From: DASZHJ01 sp963735465
GTDB taxonomy: Bacteria; Pseudomonadota; Alphaproteobacteria; ATCC43930; CGMCC-115725
Assembly (NCBI GenBank): GCA_963735465.1
Contig: CAVTLA010000001.1
Span: 2,542,001-2,606,000 of the forward strand
DNA length: 64,000 nucleotides
Reading direction: 5' to 3'
The first letter of the stretch is position 1, and every line of letters begins with the position of its first letter. Of the stretch, positions 34,207 to 42,171 are shown piece by piece. The notes under the pieces are model-generated. The model was not told the DNA's origin and searched no databases. It saw nothing but the letters and a program-made list of their open reading frames with translations. Position numbers and translations under genes: made by a program.

Positions 34207-35802
34207 ATGCTTCGCGTCGTCGCCTGCATCACCCAGGACCACGATATTCGGCTCGTGATCCTCGCCGGGCTGATCTGCCTGTTCGCGTGCTTCACGGGCT
34301 TCAGCCTCATCGCCCGGGCGCGCGCCGCGGGCGGCGCCATCGGCCTGAAATGGCGCTCCGCCGCCGCGGTCGTCATGGGGTGCGGCGTGTGGGCGACGCA
34401 TTTCGTCGCCATGCTCGCGTTTCGCCCGTCGTTGCCCATTGGCTATGATATTGGCTTGACCGCGCTGTCGCTGGCCGCAGCGGTGGCGATCATCTGGTCC
34501 GGCCTGATGGTGTCGGCCTACCTCACGGCACAGCCCATGCTTGGCGGCGCCATCGCCGGCGCTGGCGTCGGTACGATGCACTACCTCGGCATGAGCGCCC
34601 TGCTGGTGCCGGCGCGCGCCGACTATGATCCCCTCTATGTCGGCGCCTCGCTGCTGATCGGAATCGCCCTGGGCACGGCAGCCGCACACGTCTCCTTCGG
34701 CGGGCGGGGCATCCGCCATCGCATGCTGGGCGCCTCGCTGTTCGCCATCGGAATCTGCGGTCTGCATTTCACCGGTATGGCCGCGGTCACCCTCGTGCCT
34801 GATCCCGGCTATTCGCTGCCACCGTACACCATCGACTCCAGCTGGCTTGCCGTCGCCATCGCGGCCGTGACAGTGCTGATTGTCGCGCTCGGTTTGGTCG
34901 GCTCTATCGTCGATCAGCATCTCACCGATCGCACCGAGGCGGAGGCGCGGCGCCTGCGCATCCACATCGTGCAGCTCGAGGAGACCAAGCATCGCCTGGA
35001 GGCCACGACCCGCAACCTGGAAGCGGCGCTTCAGGCCGCGGCGGCAGGCAGCCAGGCAAAATCGCAATTCCTCGCCGCGATGAGCCACGAGCTGCGCACG
35101 CCGCTCAATGCGGTGATCGGCTTCGCCGAGATGCTGGCATCGGAAATCTACGGTCCGCTCGGCGACGGCCGCTATCGCGACTACACCGGAAGCATCGCCC
35201 AGGCCGGGAAGCATCTGCTGGGCCTCATCAACGACATTCTCGATTTCAGCAAGCTCGATGCCGGCAGGCTGGAGCTGCACGAGGAGCTGATCGATCCCGG
35301 CGAGGCGGTGGAGGCGGCCTACAGCCTCGTCCGTGGCCAGGCCCGGGAGGCCGGCGTGACGGTGGAATACCACGCAGACACCGAGCTGCCGATGCTGCGC
35401 GTCGATCTCCGGCGCGTGCGCCAGGTGCTGCTCAATGTGCTCGGCAATGCCGTCAAGTTCACGCCGGTGGGCGGCTCGATCCGCATCGGCACGACCCGGC
35501 GCGGCGACGACCTCGTCATCGCGGTCGCCGATACCGGCATCGGCATCGCGCCGCAGGACATTCCGACGGCCATGGAGCGGTTCGGCCAGGTCGACAACAG
35601 CCTCGCCCGCCGCTACGAGGGCACCGGCCTCGGCCTGCCGCTATCCAAGCGTTTGATGGAATTGCACGACGGCACATTGGAGATCGAAAGCGCGCTCGGC
35701 CAGGGTACCACCGTCACCCTGGTATTTCCGCCGCATCGCCTGGCGACGCGGGAACCGAGCCCAACCGATATACTCCGGGCGGCCACCCAGTCGGCGGCCT
35801 GA
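34207..35802 (+). CDS. MHYT-domain sensor histidine kinase
   Basis: A 531-residue membrane sensor kinase. The N-terminal seven-helix MHYT domain has its three signature repeats: WATHFVAM (about 60), MHYLGM (about 127) and LHFTGM (about 187). These are proposed to bind metal and sense a gas or redox change. A coiled coil (about 245-285) links to a HisKA domain with phospho-acceptor His294 in MSHELRTPLN, then HATPase_c with NVLGNAVKFT, ADTGIGI and GTGLGLPLSKRL. No response regulator is adjacent. Start ATG at 34207. Confidence 0.92.
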   Translation: MLRVVACITQDHDIRLVILAGLICLFACFTGFSLIARARAAGGAIGLKWRSAAAVVMGCGVWATHFVAMLAFRPSLPIGYDIGLTALSLAAAVAIIWSGLMVSAYLTAQPMLGGAIAGAGVGTMHYLGMSALLVPARADYDPLYVGASLLIGIALGTAAAHVSFGGRGIRHRMLGASLFAIGICGLHFTGMAAVTLVPDPGYSLPPYTIDSSWLAVAIAAVTVLIVALGLVGSIVDQHLTDRTEAEARRLRIHIVQLEETKHRLEATTRNLEAALQAAAAGSQAKSQFLAAMSHELRTPLNAVIGFAEMLASEIYGPLGDGRYRDYTGSIAQAGKHLLGLINDILDFSKLDAGRLELHEELIDPGEAVEAAYSLVRGQAREAGVTVEYHADTELPMLRVDLRRVRQVLLNVLGNAVKFTPVGGSIRIGTTRRGDDLVIAVADTGIGIAPQDIPTAMERFGQVDNSLARRYEGTGLGLPLSKRLMELHDGTLEIESALGQGTTVTLVFPPHRLATREPSPTDILRAATQSAA

Positions 35803-35879
35803 GGGCCTGCTGCGTCAAGCATGGGGTCCGCCGATGAGCGGGCTGGGGCTGGGCCGCGCTGGGCGCTATACTGCCACCC

Positions 35880-36071
35880 ATGGAGCATTTCCTTCCGATC
35901 CTGATCGTCCTCGTCATGCTCGCCACCCTGGGCGTGCTGGGGCTCGGGCTCCTGTCCATGGCGCGGGGCGACAGCGGGCGGCGCTCCAACAAGCTCATGC
36001 AGTCGCGTGTCCTTCTGCAGGGTCTGGCGCTCGTGCTGTTCTTCATCTTCATGTGGCTTTTCCGTCGCTAG
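35880..36071 (+). CDS. Twin-transmembrane small protein, HIG1-like
   Basis: A 63-residue protein with two membrane helices (about 4-26 and 45-61) joined by a short basic loop with SMARGDSGRRSNKLMQSRVLLQG-like sequence. This is the HIG1-domain pattern seen in small alphaproteobacterial proteins linked to respiratory oxidases. TATACT lies eight bases before the ATG, so if used as a -10 the mRNA would be nearly leaderless. It stands between the MHYT kinase and the adenosyltransferase gene on the same strand. Confidence 0.8.
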   Translation: MEHFLPILIVLVMLATLGVLGLGLLSMARGDSGRRSNKLMQSRVLLQGLALVLFFIFMWLFRR

Positions 36072-36199
36072 GCAGCGGACGCTGACCCGATTTGCGAACA
36101 TTGCGCGGAGCCGGCCCCCAGCCGCAGAATAGGCGCGGCTCGATCGCGCCGGCGGGTCGGGCCACCGGTTCCAACCGAAGATTGGGGAGGACCCTGGCG

Positions 36200-36778
36200 A
36201 TGGTGAGATTGACGAAAATCTATACCCGCGGCGGCGACCGCGGCGAGACCTCGCTCGCTGACGGCGCGCGCGTGAAGAAGTACTCCCTGCGCGTGGAAGT
36301 CATGGGCGCCATCGACGAATCCAACGCGGCAATCGGCGTCGCGCGCCTGCACACGAGCGGGCGCCACGCCTTCGCCGGTATCGACAACATGCTGGCACGG
36401 GTTCAGAACGACCTCTTCGATCTCGGCGCCGACATCGCGACGCCCGAGGCCGAGGAGCCCGGCAAGCGCGCCCTGCGCATCACCTCGCAGCAGGTCGAGC
36501 GCCTCGAGCACGAGATCGACGCGCTCAACGTCGAGCTTGAGCCGCTCGATTCCTTCGTGCTGCCGGGCGGTACCGAGGTTGGCGCCACGCTGCATCTGGC
36601 GCGCACGATCGTGCGCCGGGCGGAGCGGCTGATGGTGGCGCTCGCCGACGAGGAGCAGACCAACGCGGAGGCGATCAAGTATCTGAATCGGCTTTCCGAC
36701 CACCTCTTCGTGCTCGCCCGCACCAGCAACGACAAGGGCCGCTCGGACGTGCTCTGGCACCCCGGCGCCCACCGCTAG
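36200..36778 (+). CDS. Cob(I)yrinic acid a,c-diamide adenosyltransferase, PduO type
   Basis: A 192-residue PduO-type ATP:cob(I)alamin adenosyltransferase. It has the N-terminal ATP motif YTRGGDRGETSLADG (about residues 7-22), MGAIDESNAAIGVAR, LFDLGADIATP and the C-terminal YLNRLSDHLFVLAR with the cobalamin-contacting Arg region. It makes adenosylcobalamin, the cofactor for ethylmalonyl/methylmalonyl-CoA mutases and for NrdJ at 58986. The ATG at 36200 follows GGGGAGG. Confidence 0.93.
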   Translation: MVRLTKIYTRGGDRGETSLADGARVKKYSLRVEVMGAIDESNAAIGVARLHTSGRHAFAGIDNMLARVQNDLFDLGADIATPEAEEPGKRALRITSQQVERLEHEIDALNVELEPLDSFVLPGGTEVGATLHLARTIVRRAERLMVALADEEQTNAEAIKYLNRLSDHLFVLARTSNDKGRSDVLWHPGAHR

Positions 36779-36802
36779 CCCGTGAAAGTGCCGCGCGGGG
36801 CG

Positions 36803-36831
36803 TTGACAGGAAAGGCTTGCCTTAGCCTTTC
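36803..36831 (+). promoter_or_regulatory. TTGACA -35 element with abutting inverted repeat, upstream of etfB
   Basis: A perfect TTGACA (36803-36808) is followed at once by an 8-base inverted repeat, GAAAGGCT (36810-36817) and AGCCTTTC (36824-36831), with a six-base loop. The repeat would cover the spacer of the promoter, a place where a repressor often binds. The -10 box is not clear. The etfB start is 60 bases on. Confidence 0.4.
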
Positions 36832-36891
36832 GCACATGCACAATTCGGCGCCACCATGTCATCTCAGTCGCCATAGGGGCAGGATTGCTCG

Positions 36892-37640
36892 ATGAAAGTG
36901 CTCGTCGCGGTCAAGCGTGTGATCGATTACAACGTCAAGATCCGGGTCAAGGCGGACAAGACCGGCGTCGAGACCGCCAACGTCAAGATGTCCATGAACC
37001 CCTTCGACGAGATCGGCGTCGAGGAGGCGGTTCGCCTCAAAGAAAAGAACGTCGCGACCGAGGTTATCGCGATCTCGCTCGGGCCCCAGGCCTGCCAGGA
37101 GACGATCCGCACCGCGCTGGCCATGGGCGCCGACCGCGGCATCCACGTGCTGGCGGATCGGAGCTGCAGCCGCTGGCAGTGGCCAAGCTGATGAAGGCCG
37201 TCGTCGAGAAGGAGAAGCCGGAGCTGGTCATTCTCGGCAAGCAGGCGATCGACGACGACTGCAACCAGACCGGACAGATGCTGGCGGCGCTCCTCGGCTG
37301 GTCGCAAGGCACCTTCGCCTCGAAGCTGGCGCTGGCCGACGGCAAGGCGATGGTGACCCGCGAGGTCGACGGCGGACTCGAGACCGTGGAGCTGAAGCTT
37401 CCGAGCATCGTCACGACGGATCTGCGGCTCAACGAGCCACGCTATGCCTCGCTCCCCAACATCATGAAGGCGAAGAAGAAGCCGATCGAGCAGCTGACGC
37501 CCGACGCGCTCGGCGTCGACGTGACGCCGCGTCTCGTCACCCTCAAGGTCGAGGAGCCGGCGAAGCGCCAGGGCGGCAAGAAGGTCGCCTCCATCGCCGA
37601 GCTCGTCGACAAGCTGCACAATGAAGCGCGGGTGATCTGA
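36892..37640 (+). pseudogene. etfB: Electron transfer flavoprotein beta subunit, single frameshift
   Basis: The frame from ATG 36892 encodes the ETF-beta N-terminus (MKVLVAVKRVIDYNVKIRVK, NPFDEIGVEEAVRLKEKN, ALAMGADRGIHVLAD) and then runs into a stop at 37191. The rest (ELQPLAVAKLMKAVVEKEKP, VILGKQAIDDD, LNEPRYASLPNIMKAKKK) continues in another frame to 37640. One base is missing at about 37159-37160, within GAT-CG-GAG. Restored, the protein would be about 249 residues, normal for EtfB. The codon pattern on both sides looks healthy, so a sequence error is possible. Its stop overlaps the etfA start. Confidence 0.9.
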
Positions 37641-38585
37641 TGTCCGTCCTCGTTCTCGCCGAGCACGACAACGCCAGCCTGAAGCCGGCGACGCTCAACG
37701 CGGTGGCGGCGGCGGTCGCCATCGGCGGCGACATTCACCTGCTCGTCGCCGGCGCCGGATGCAAGCCCGCCGCCGAGGCGGCGGCCAAGGTCAAGGGCGT
37801 GGCGAAAGTGCTGATCGCCGACGATCCGGCGCTCGCCCACCCTCTCGCCGAGGATCTGGCGCCCCTCATCGTCAAGCTGGCGGCGGGATATTCCCATGTG
37901 CTGGCGCCCTCGACCACCGCCGGCAAGAACGTGATGCCGCGGGTGGCGGCGCTCCTCGACGTGGCGCAGATCTCCGACATCGTCGCCGTGGTGTCGCCCG
38001 ACACCTTCGTGCGGCCGATCTATGCCGGCAACGCGCTCGCCACCGTGCAGTCCAAGGACAAGATCAAGATCATCACCGTCCGCGGCACCGCCTTCCCCGC
38101 CGTCGAGGCGACCGGCGGCAGCGCCGCCATCGAGAGCGTGCCGGCGACGGGCAGCAGCGGCCTCTCCAGCTTCAAGGGCGCCGAGCTCTCCAAGTCCGAG
38201 CGGCCGGAGCTCACCGCGGCCCGCATCGTGATCTCCGGCGGCCGCGGCATGCAGTCCGGCGACAATTTTCACGCTGCTCGAGAAGATCGCCGACAAGCTG
38301 CATGGCGCCGTCGGCGCATCGCGGGCGGCGGTCGACGCGGGCTTCGTGCCGAACGACTACCAGGTCGGCCAGACCGGCAAGATCGTGGCGCCGGATCTCT
38401 ATATCGCCGTGGGCATCTCCGGCGCGATCCAGCATCTCGCCGGCATGAAGGATTCGAAAGTGATCGTCGCCATAAACAAGGATGAAGAGGCGCCGATATT
38501 CCAGGTCGCCGATTACGGGATCGTCGGGGACCTGTTCAAGCTGCTGCCCGAGCTCGAGGCCGAGCTCGCGAAGCAGCTGAAATAG
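37640..38585 (+). pseudogene. etfA: Electron transfer flavoprotein alpha subunit, single frameshift
   Basis: The frame from ATG 37640 gives the EtfA N-terminal domain (VLVLAEHDNASLKPATL, HVLAPSTTAGKNVMPR, PIYAGNALATVQS) to SGGRGMQSGDNF. Then it shifts: the FAD domain (LLEKIADKLHGAVGASRAAVD, GFVPNDYQVGQTGKIVAPDLYIAVGISGAIQH) continues in another frame to 38585. One extra T in the TTTT at 38266-38269 explains it; AATTTCACG would restore N-F-T. Restored length is about 314 residues, normal. ETF shuttles electrons from acyl-CoA dehydrogenases to ETF-quinone oxidoreductase. Confidence 0.9.
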
Positions 38586-38622
38586 TCCGCGCCAGAAGCG
38601 CGGTCGCAAGGAGGCAGTTGGC

Positions 38623-39495
38623 ATGATCAAATCCATCGGCGTCATCGGCGCCGGGCAGATGGGGAGCGGCATCGCCCACGTCTGCGCGCTCGCCGGCTAC
38701 GAGGTGCGCATCTCCGACCTCGATCCCGCGGCGCTGGAGCGCGCCCAGGCACTGATCGACCGCAATCTCACCCGCCAGGTTGCGCGCGGGAAGATCTCCG
38801 AGCAGGACCGCGGCGCGGCGCTGAAGCGCATCACCACCAACACGGACTACGCGCCGTTCCGCGACTGCGACATCGTGATCGAGGCGGCAACCGAGAAGGA
38901 GGACGTGAAGCGCGACGTCTTCAAGAAGCTGGTGCCGAACCTGAAGGCCGACGCGCTGGTGGCCTCCAACACTTCCTCGATCTCGATCACGCGCCTCGCC
39001 GCCTCCACCGACCGGCCCGGCAAGTTCATCGGCATGCACTTCATGAATCCGGTGCCGGTCATGACGCTGGTGGAGCTGATCCGAGGCATCGCCACCGAGG
39101 ACGCGACATTCCAGGCGACCCGCGAGCTCGCCCTCAAGCTCGGCAAGACTCCGGTGGCGTCGGAGGATTTTCCGGCCTTCATCGTCAACCGCATCCTGCT
39201 GCCGATGATCAACGAGGCGATCTACACGCTCTATGAAGGCGTGGGCTCGGTGGATGCGATCGACACCGCCATGCGGCTCGGCGCCAATCACCCGATGGGG
39301 CCCCTGGAGCTCGCCGACTTCATCGGCCTCGACACCTGTCTCTCGGTGATGCAGGTGCTGCACGACGGGCTCGCCGACTCGAAGTACCGGCCGTGCCCGC
39401 TGCTGGTGAAATACGTCGAGGCCGGCTGGCTTGGCCGCAAGGCCAATCGCGGCTTCTACGACTATCGCGGAGAGAAGCCGGTACCCACACGATAA
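38623..39495 (+). CDS. hbd: 3-hydroxybutyryl-CoA dehydrogenase
   Basis: A 290-residue NAD(P)-dependent 3-hydroxyacyl-CoA dehydrogenase. It has the Rossmann motif GVIGAGQMGSGIA (residues 6-18), SNTSSISIT, and the catalytic His region GMHFMNPVPVM with Glu partner (VELIRG). ANHPMGPLELADFIGLD and KANRGFYDY at the end are typical of short-chain (C4) enzymes. It lies 37 bases after etfA, and GGAGG precedes the ATG. Role: acetoacetyl-CoA/3-hydroxybutyryl-CoA interconversion in acetate, butyrate or PHB metabolism. Confidence 0.93.
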   Translation: MIKSIGVIGAGQMGSGIAHVCALAGYEVRISDLDPAALERAQALIDRNLTRQVARGKISEQDRGAALKRITTNTDYAPFRDCDIVIEAATEKEDVKRDVFKKLVPNLKADALVASNTSSISITRLAASTDRPGKFIGMHFMNPVPVMTLVELIRGIATEDATFQATRELALKLGKTPVASEDFPAFIVNRILLPMINEAIYTLYEGVGSVDAIDTAMRLGANHPMGPLELADFIGLDTCLSVMQVLHDGLADSKYRPCPLLVKYVEAGWLGRKANRGFYDYRGEKPVPTR

Positions 39496-39614
39496 CCCCC
39501 CGCACGGATGGGGCAATTTCAATTCCGTGACAGTCCGCCCGCGCTTGGCTTTCTGCGGGCTCCTGTGGCAGGATTGACGCGCATGACGTGGCCGCAACCT
39601 CGACAACCCGACCG

Positions 39615-40178
39615 ATGCAGGTAAGCCCCGACCGCTGCCCTGCATTGGTACTCAATGCCGATTTTCGGCCGCTGAGTTATTTTCCCTTGTCGCTGTGGTC
39701 ATGGCAGGACACGGTCAAGGCGGTGTTTCTCGACCGCGTCAACATCATCTCCGAATACGAGACCGTGGTGCGCAGCCCCAACTTCGAAATGCGGCTGCCC
39801 AGCGTCATCTCCCTCAAGGAATACATCGCCACCGCCCGCCGCCCGGCATTCACGCGGTTCAACGTGTTCCTGCGCGACCGCTTCACCTGCCAGTATTGCG
39901 GCCACGCGCGACCGTCCCACGACCTGACCTTCGATCATGTGACGCCGCGCTCGCGCGGCGGCCGCACGACCTGGGCCAACGTGGTCACCGCGTGCTCCCA
40001 CTGCAATCTGCTCAAAGGCAACCGCCTGGCGCAGGAGAGCGGCATGCATCCGCTCCGTCCGCCCGGCCAGCCGTCCACGCTGCTGCTGCAGGAGAACGGC
40101 CGGGCCTTCCCGCCGAACTACCTGCATCACAGCTGGCGCGACTTCCTCTACTGGGATACCGAGCTGGATCCGGTCTAG
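39615..40178 (+). CDS. HNH endonuclease family protein
   Basis: A 187-residue protein of a family widespread in alphaproteobacteria. The N-terminal half has ALVLNADFRPLSYFPLSLW and FLDRVNIISEYE. The HNH domain has a zinc-type CQYC and CSHC pair and the catalytic core LTFDHVTPRSRGG...NVVTACSHCN (about 100-140). The C-terminus is FPPNYLHHSWRDFLYWD. Role unknown, often said to be a housekeeping nuclease. The start is uncertain; the ATG at 39615 is used, with GTG 39588 also in frame. It shares a CTAG with the convergent lipoprotein stop. Confidence 0.88.
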   Translation: MQVSPDRCPALVLNADFRPLSYFPLSLWSWQDTVKAVFLDRVNIISEYETVVRSPNFEMRLPSVISLKEYIATARRPAFTRFNVFLRDRFTCQYCGHARPSHDLTFDHVTPRSRGGRTTWANVVTACSHCNLLKGNRLAQESGMHPLRPPGQPSTLLLQENGRAFPPNYLHHSWRDFLYWDTELDPV

Positions 40179-40399
40179 GCGCTAGGGCCGCTGCTGCAGG
40201 CGCCACGGCGCGGCTTCGCCGAGAACTTCTGGTTGCCGAGCGTGGGCGCGCCATCGTCGTGAGTAGCCGTGATGTCCTGGTCGATGGCGGTCTCGCCGCT
40301 CGGCCCGTTCTTCGCGAGCTGGTCCGGCGGTGCATCGCCACAGGCCGCCAGCGCCAGCACCGCACCCACGGCCAGACTTCGAAGGATCATGTTCGTCAT
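40175..40399 (-). CDS. Small lipoprotein with ATHDxGAPT motif (copy 1)
   Basis: A 74-residue lipoprotein. The signal ends LALAACGDA, a clear lipobox (Cys about residue 19), followed by a short disordered tail containing AIDQDITATHDDGAPTLGNQKF. The same motif appears in the neighbouring lipoprotein at 40564-40791. There is no negatively charged Asp directly after the Cys apart from the +2 position Gly-Asp, so outer-membrane location is likely. The ATG at 40399 has GGAGGT upstream. I do not recognise a named family. Confidence 0.75.
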   Translation of the reverse strand: MTNMILRSLAVGAVLALAACGDAPPDQLAKNGPSGETAIDQDITATHDDGAPTLGNQKFSAKPRRGACSSGPSA

Positions 40400-40563
40400 C
40401 GTCACCTCCATGGCGTCTCATGGGGAGGTGGGAGGCGGACGGCGAAGTTCAGCCCCTCGCAAGGGTTGCGGCAGCGACACTGGTTGGGCAACCGAATGTC
40501 ACTATGGCGCAACCGTGGCGCTAGGGCGGCAGACCCGTGAGTTTGTGACAATTCAGAGGCGAA

Positions 40564-40791
40564 TCAGCGCGCCACCGGCCGGGGATCGCCCAGGCGCCAG
40601 TTCTCCGACCCGCGCGGTCCGCGATTGGTGATCGTCGGCGCGCCGGCGTCATGGGTGGCGGAGATGTCGGAATCGATGCTGTGGTTGTAGTCGGGATCGT
40701 AATCGTAGGGGTTGGCGCCGTCGCTGTTGCAGCCCGCCAGCACCAGCAGGACCGCTCCCAGCAGCAGAATCCCGCGCCATCTTCCGATCAT
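40564..40791 (-). CDS. Small lipoprotein with ATHDxGAPT motif (copy 2)
   Basis: A 75-residue lipoprotein: signal LLLGAVLLVLAGCNSDG with lipobox LAGC, then NPYDYDPDYNHS and SIDSDISATHDAGAPTITNRG. It is a paralogue of the lipoprotein 160 bases downstream, sharing the pattern ID.DI.ATHD.GAPT..N. The rest (SENWRLGDPRP) differs. The start at 40791 is favoured (GGAG six bases before it); an ATG one codon earlier is possible. Function unknown. Confidence 0.75.
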   Translation of the reverse strand: MIGRWRGILLLGAVLLVLAGCNSDGANPYDYDPDYNHSIDSDISATHDAGAPTITNRGPRGSENWRLGDPRPVAR

Positions 40792-40876
40792 CATCGTCTC
40801 CGCCCGCGTGTGGCGCGAAGCATGGGCTAACGCCCATCGATTGCCAAGCAAACTTGCAACGAATCCAGGGCAATTA

Positions 40877-40905
40877 TTGACGCCGCTCCGAGTCGCCGGT
40901 ACCGT
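40877..40905 (+). promoter_or_regulatory. Candidate promoter for ACT-domain gene leader
   Basis: TTGACG (40877-40882), 17 bases, then TACCGT (40900-40905). The expected transcript start near 40912 would be about 45 bases before the hairpin at 40957 and 110 bases before the coding start. Confidence 0.35.
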
Positions 40906-40956
40906 CTTCCCCATGGTGCGTCCCGATCTCCTCCGGCTTGGCCGGCGAATTAGCCA

Positions 40957-40982
40957 CCCGATCCTCTCCGAGGATCGGGTTT
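40957..40982 (+). terminator. Terminator-like hairpin in leader of ACT-domain gene
   Basis: A perfect 9-base stem, CCCGATCCT (40957-40965) with AGGATCGGG (40971-40979), a five-base loop, and then TTT. It lies on the plus strand just 40 bases before the start at 41022. The short T-run makes it a weak intrinsic terminator on this strand and none at all on the other. An attenuator or end of a short RNA is possible. Confidence 0.55.
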
Positions 40983-41021
40983 CGGCCGTTCGTCGTTTCC
41001 TTGCCGTTGAGGAGTCGTTCC

Positions 41022-41315
41022 ATGTCGCGCCCCGCGCCAAGCGCCGTTCTTCCCGCCGCTGAATCCACCGCCTGCTTCTCCGTGCATTCCCAGGCACACC
41101 CCGGCGTCATGCCGCGGGTGCTGGAGCTGTTTTCCAAACGCGCCCTCACGCCGACCTCCTGGACGAGCCGTGTCGGTCCGGAGCAGGATCTCACCATCGA
41201 CATCCAGATGCGTGGCATGAGCAACGAGCTCACCGACTACGTCGCCAACTGCCTGCGCCAGATCGTCGGCGTCCAGGTCGTGCTGACCTCGCAGAAGCGC
41301 TGGGGCGCGAATTGA
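41022..41315 (+). CDS. Orphan ACT-domain protein, IlvH/IlvM-like
   Basis: A 97-residue protein with one ACT-like domain: CFSVHSQAHPGVMPRVLELFSKR, then TSWTSRVG, LTIDIQMRGM, then NCLRQIVGVQVVLTSQ. This beta-alpha-beta order and the PGV...R.LELF.KR pattern match the small regulatory subunit of acetolactate synthase. No large subunit is near, so it is an orphan. It may bind an amino acid and regulate an enzyme coded elsewhere. The ATG at 41022 has GAGGAG. The Nudix gene begins four bases after its stop. Confidence 0.7.
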   Translation: MSRPAPSAVLPAAESTACFSVHSQAHPGVMPRVLELFSKRALTPTSWTSRVGPEQDLTIDIQMRGMSNELTDYVANCLRQIVGVQVVLTSQKRWGAN

Positions 41316-41319
41316 GCCG

Positions 41320-42171
41320 ATGAGCCTGCTGCGCCATATCCGGACCTGCAACACCTATCGGCCGGAGCGCTTCGTGCCGCTGCTGATGGGCGAGACGCGG
41401 GTCGGGCTGGTGCGGCGCGACCACGCCGCGATCCTCAAGCGCTTCCCCCTGGCGCTCAACGTCGATGCGGAGACCGTGCACATCGTGGCGCCCGGGGATG
41501 CCGCAGCGATCAGCGCCGCCCTCGACGAGGTGGTGGAGGAGCTGGTCGACGAGGGCCTCGTCAACAAATGGCGGAACGAGGTGTTCACGGTGGCGCGGCG
41601 CTGGGGCGAGGCGCCGCTCTTCAGCCTCGATCGCGGCGCCGTCAGCTTCTTCGGCGTGCGCGCCTACGGCGTCCACCTCAACGGCTACCGCCGCGACGGC
41701 GGAGACATCCAGCTTTGGATCGGGCGGCGCAACCCGGCGAAGCTGGTGGCGCCGGGCAAGCTCGACAACCTCGTGGCGGGCGGTATCGGCGGCGGCCTCA
41801 CCGCCGGAGAGACGCTGATCAAGGAGGCGGAAGAGGAAGCCTCCATCCCCAAGGCCCTCATCGCCGAGGCCCGCGCGGTCGGCGCCGTCACCTACAAGAT
41901 GGAGGTGCCGCAGGGACTGCGCGACGACGTCCTCTTCCTCTACGACCTCGAGACGCCCGGCACCTTCGAGCCGCGCAATACCGACGGCGAGATCGTCGAG
42001 TTCATGCAGATGACGGCCCGCGACGTGCTCGCCCTGGTGCGCGATACCGACGACTTCAAGTTCAACGTTACTCTGACACTGATCGACTTCGCGCTCCGCC
42101 ATGGCCTGCTGGCGCCGGAGGATCCGGAGTACCTGTCCCTCCTCACCGGACTGCATCGGGGCGGCGACTAG
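41320..42171 (+). CDS. DUF4743 Nudix hydrolase
   Basis: A 283-residue protein with an N-terminal DUF4743 domain (about 1-115: IRTCNTYRPERFVPLLMG, GLVRRDHAAIL) and a C-terminal Nudix domain. The Nudix box reads GGGLTAGETLIKEAEEEASI (about residues 149-168), with Lys in place of the usual Arg in REUXEE. This arrangement is shared with plant and fungal proteins that hydrolyse damaged thiamine diphosphate. That role is a guess here. It is probably co-transcribed with the ACT gene. Stop codons overlap with gluQ at CTAG. Confidence 0.88.
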   Translation: MSLLRHIRTCNTYRPERFVPLLMGETRVGLVRRDHAAILKRFPLALNVDAETVHIVAPGDAAAISAALDEVVEELVDEGLVNKWRNEVFTVARRWGEAPLFSLDRGAVSFFGVRAYGVHLNGYRRDGGDIQLWIGRRNPAKLVAPGKLDNLVAGGIGGGLTAGETLIKEAEEEASIPKALIAEARAVGAVTYKMEVPQGLRDDVLFLYDLETPGTFEPRNTDGEIVEFMQMTARDVLALVRDTDDFKFNVTLTLIDFALRHGLLAPEDPEYLSLLTGLHRGGD

